Shown: in pieces, positions 63,621-64,000 of the stretch
Position numbering within the stretch: the first letter of the stretch is position 1
How the letters are laid out: every line of letters begins with the position of its first letter
Assembly: GCF_000372725.1 (NCBI RefSeq)
Contig: NW_005200333.1
Location: 332,182-396,181 of the forward strand
Direction of reading: 5' to 3'
DNA length: 64,000 nt
From: Emiliania huxleyi CCMP1516
Taxonomy: Eukaryota > Haptophyta > Isochrysidales > Noelaerhabdaceae
Translations under genes and position numbers: made by a program
The notes under the pieces: generated by a model
Database searches by the model: none
Seen by the model: the letters and a program-made list of their open reading frames with translations, nothing else
What the model was told of the DNA's origin: nothing

Positions 63621-64000
63621 GCCCCGCCAACGCCCCTCCCCCGCCCGCCGCCGCCCTTTAGAGGAGGTCGAGACGCGGGCCGCGGGGCGACCGCTCGCCG
63701 CATGGTCCAGCTGGTGCCCGTGCAGCCCCGCCAGGGCCTCCGAGAGGCACTTTGCCACGTCGAGCAGCCCGGCCACCGAGCCAGCCTACAAGAAAAGAAA
63801 CACGTGCAAAAAAAGAAACAAAAGCGCCACGCCGGCCACCGAGCTAGCCTCGTCGAGGACTGGTATGTGCCTGCGGACGCGGGGAGAGCGGTGCCGCACT
63901 CGTCATCACAGGAAGTGGGAACGCGTGCCGTGTGGAGTGCGCACGAGGTGCCGTGGGACGTCCGCCGGGCATTGGGGGCCGCTCGCCGGAAGCAGTTGTC
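63621..64000. other. Window end, unresolved
   Basis: Possible further exons or 3' UTR of the cNMP-binding gene. An A-rich string (gcaaaaaaagaaacaaaag) lies at 63808-63826. Nothing certain. Confidence 0.3.

Overview
This window looks like nuclear DNA from a unicellular eukaryote, most likely a microalga. A haptophyte fits best and a pelagophyte-type stramenopile is the main alternative. The reasons are very high GC, many short spliceosomal introns of about 65-80 nt, frequent GC-AG splice sites, long (CA)n tracts inside introns, families of ankyrin-repeat genes, and unusual multidomain fusions. No tRNA, rRNA, CRISPR array or prokaryotic operon was seen. Exon models were built by hand from reading frame, splice phase and conserved motifs. 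Most introns in the models keep phase exactly, but none is supported by transcripts.

Layout, left to right. 0-7 kb: a MICAL-like FAD monooxygenase, a multi-pass membrane protein on the minus strand, a repeat-rich spacer, and a small spliced cysteine-rich membrane protein. 7-13.5 kb: a low-GC repeat-peptide gene, a seven-exon FHA-TDP1-SAP-HAD fusion (DNA 3'-end repair), and a broken 3' fragment of diaminopimelate decarboxylase. 14-24 kb: a membrane-anchored coiled-coil protein, an F-box-like/RCC1 protein divergent from an ankyrin gene, the U3 snoRNP protein MPP10, and a decayed ankyrin paralogue. 24-35 kb: an unidentified gene, an AT-rich island, a large DNA hairpin, a RING-finger polyQ protein, a membrane SDR, and an aspartyl/asparaginyl beta-hydroxylase-like gene. 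35-50 kb: a GT8-like glycosyltransferase with a 100-N gap, a MYND-kinase-PARP fusion, a coiled-coil gene, a disrupted GT31, an ankyrin gene, and a TTL-like gene with a Cys-rich N-terminus. 50-64 kb: a peroxiredoxin-like gene, an ankyrin-U-box E3, a BED-type zinc finger gene, foldback elements, an intronless amidohydrolase, and a myristoylated cyclic-nucleotide-binding/GRAM protein that runs towards the window end.

The most striking signal is shared across genes. Many introns begin with a near copy, 12-30 nt long, of the first bases of the exon that follows. The rest of the intron is filler: AT-rich DNA, short tandem repeats or pyrimidine-rich sequence. The copied bases then supply the 5' splice site, which would explain the many GC (and perhaps GA) donors. 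This looks like the footprint of an intron-gain process that duplicates its target. The clearest cases are 47290-47358 and 62810-62882, where the copies are identical or nearly so.

The genes do not form one pathway. Recurrent themes are signalling and ubiquitin scaffolds (kinase-PARP, cNMP-binding, RING, U-box, F-box/RCC1, ankyrin), secretory-pathway glycosylation (GT8, GT31, AspH-like) and nucleic-acid maintenance (TDP1 fusion, MPP10).
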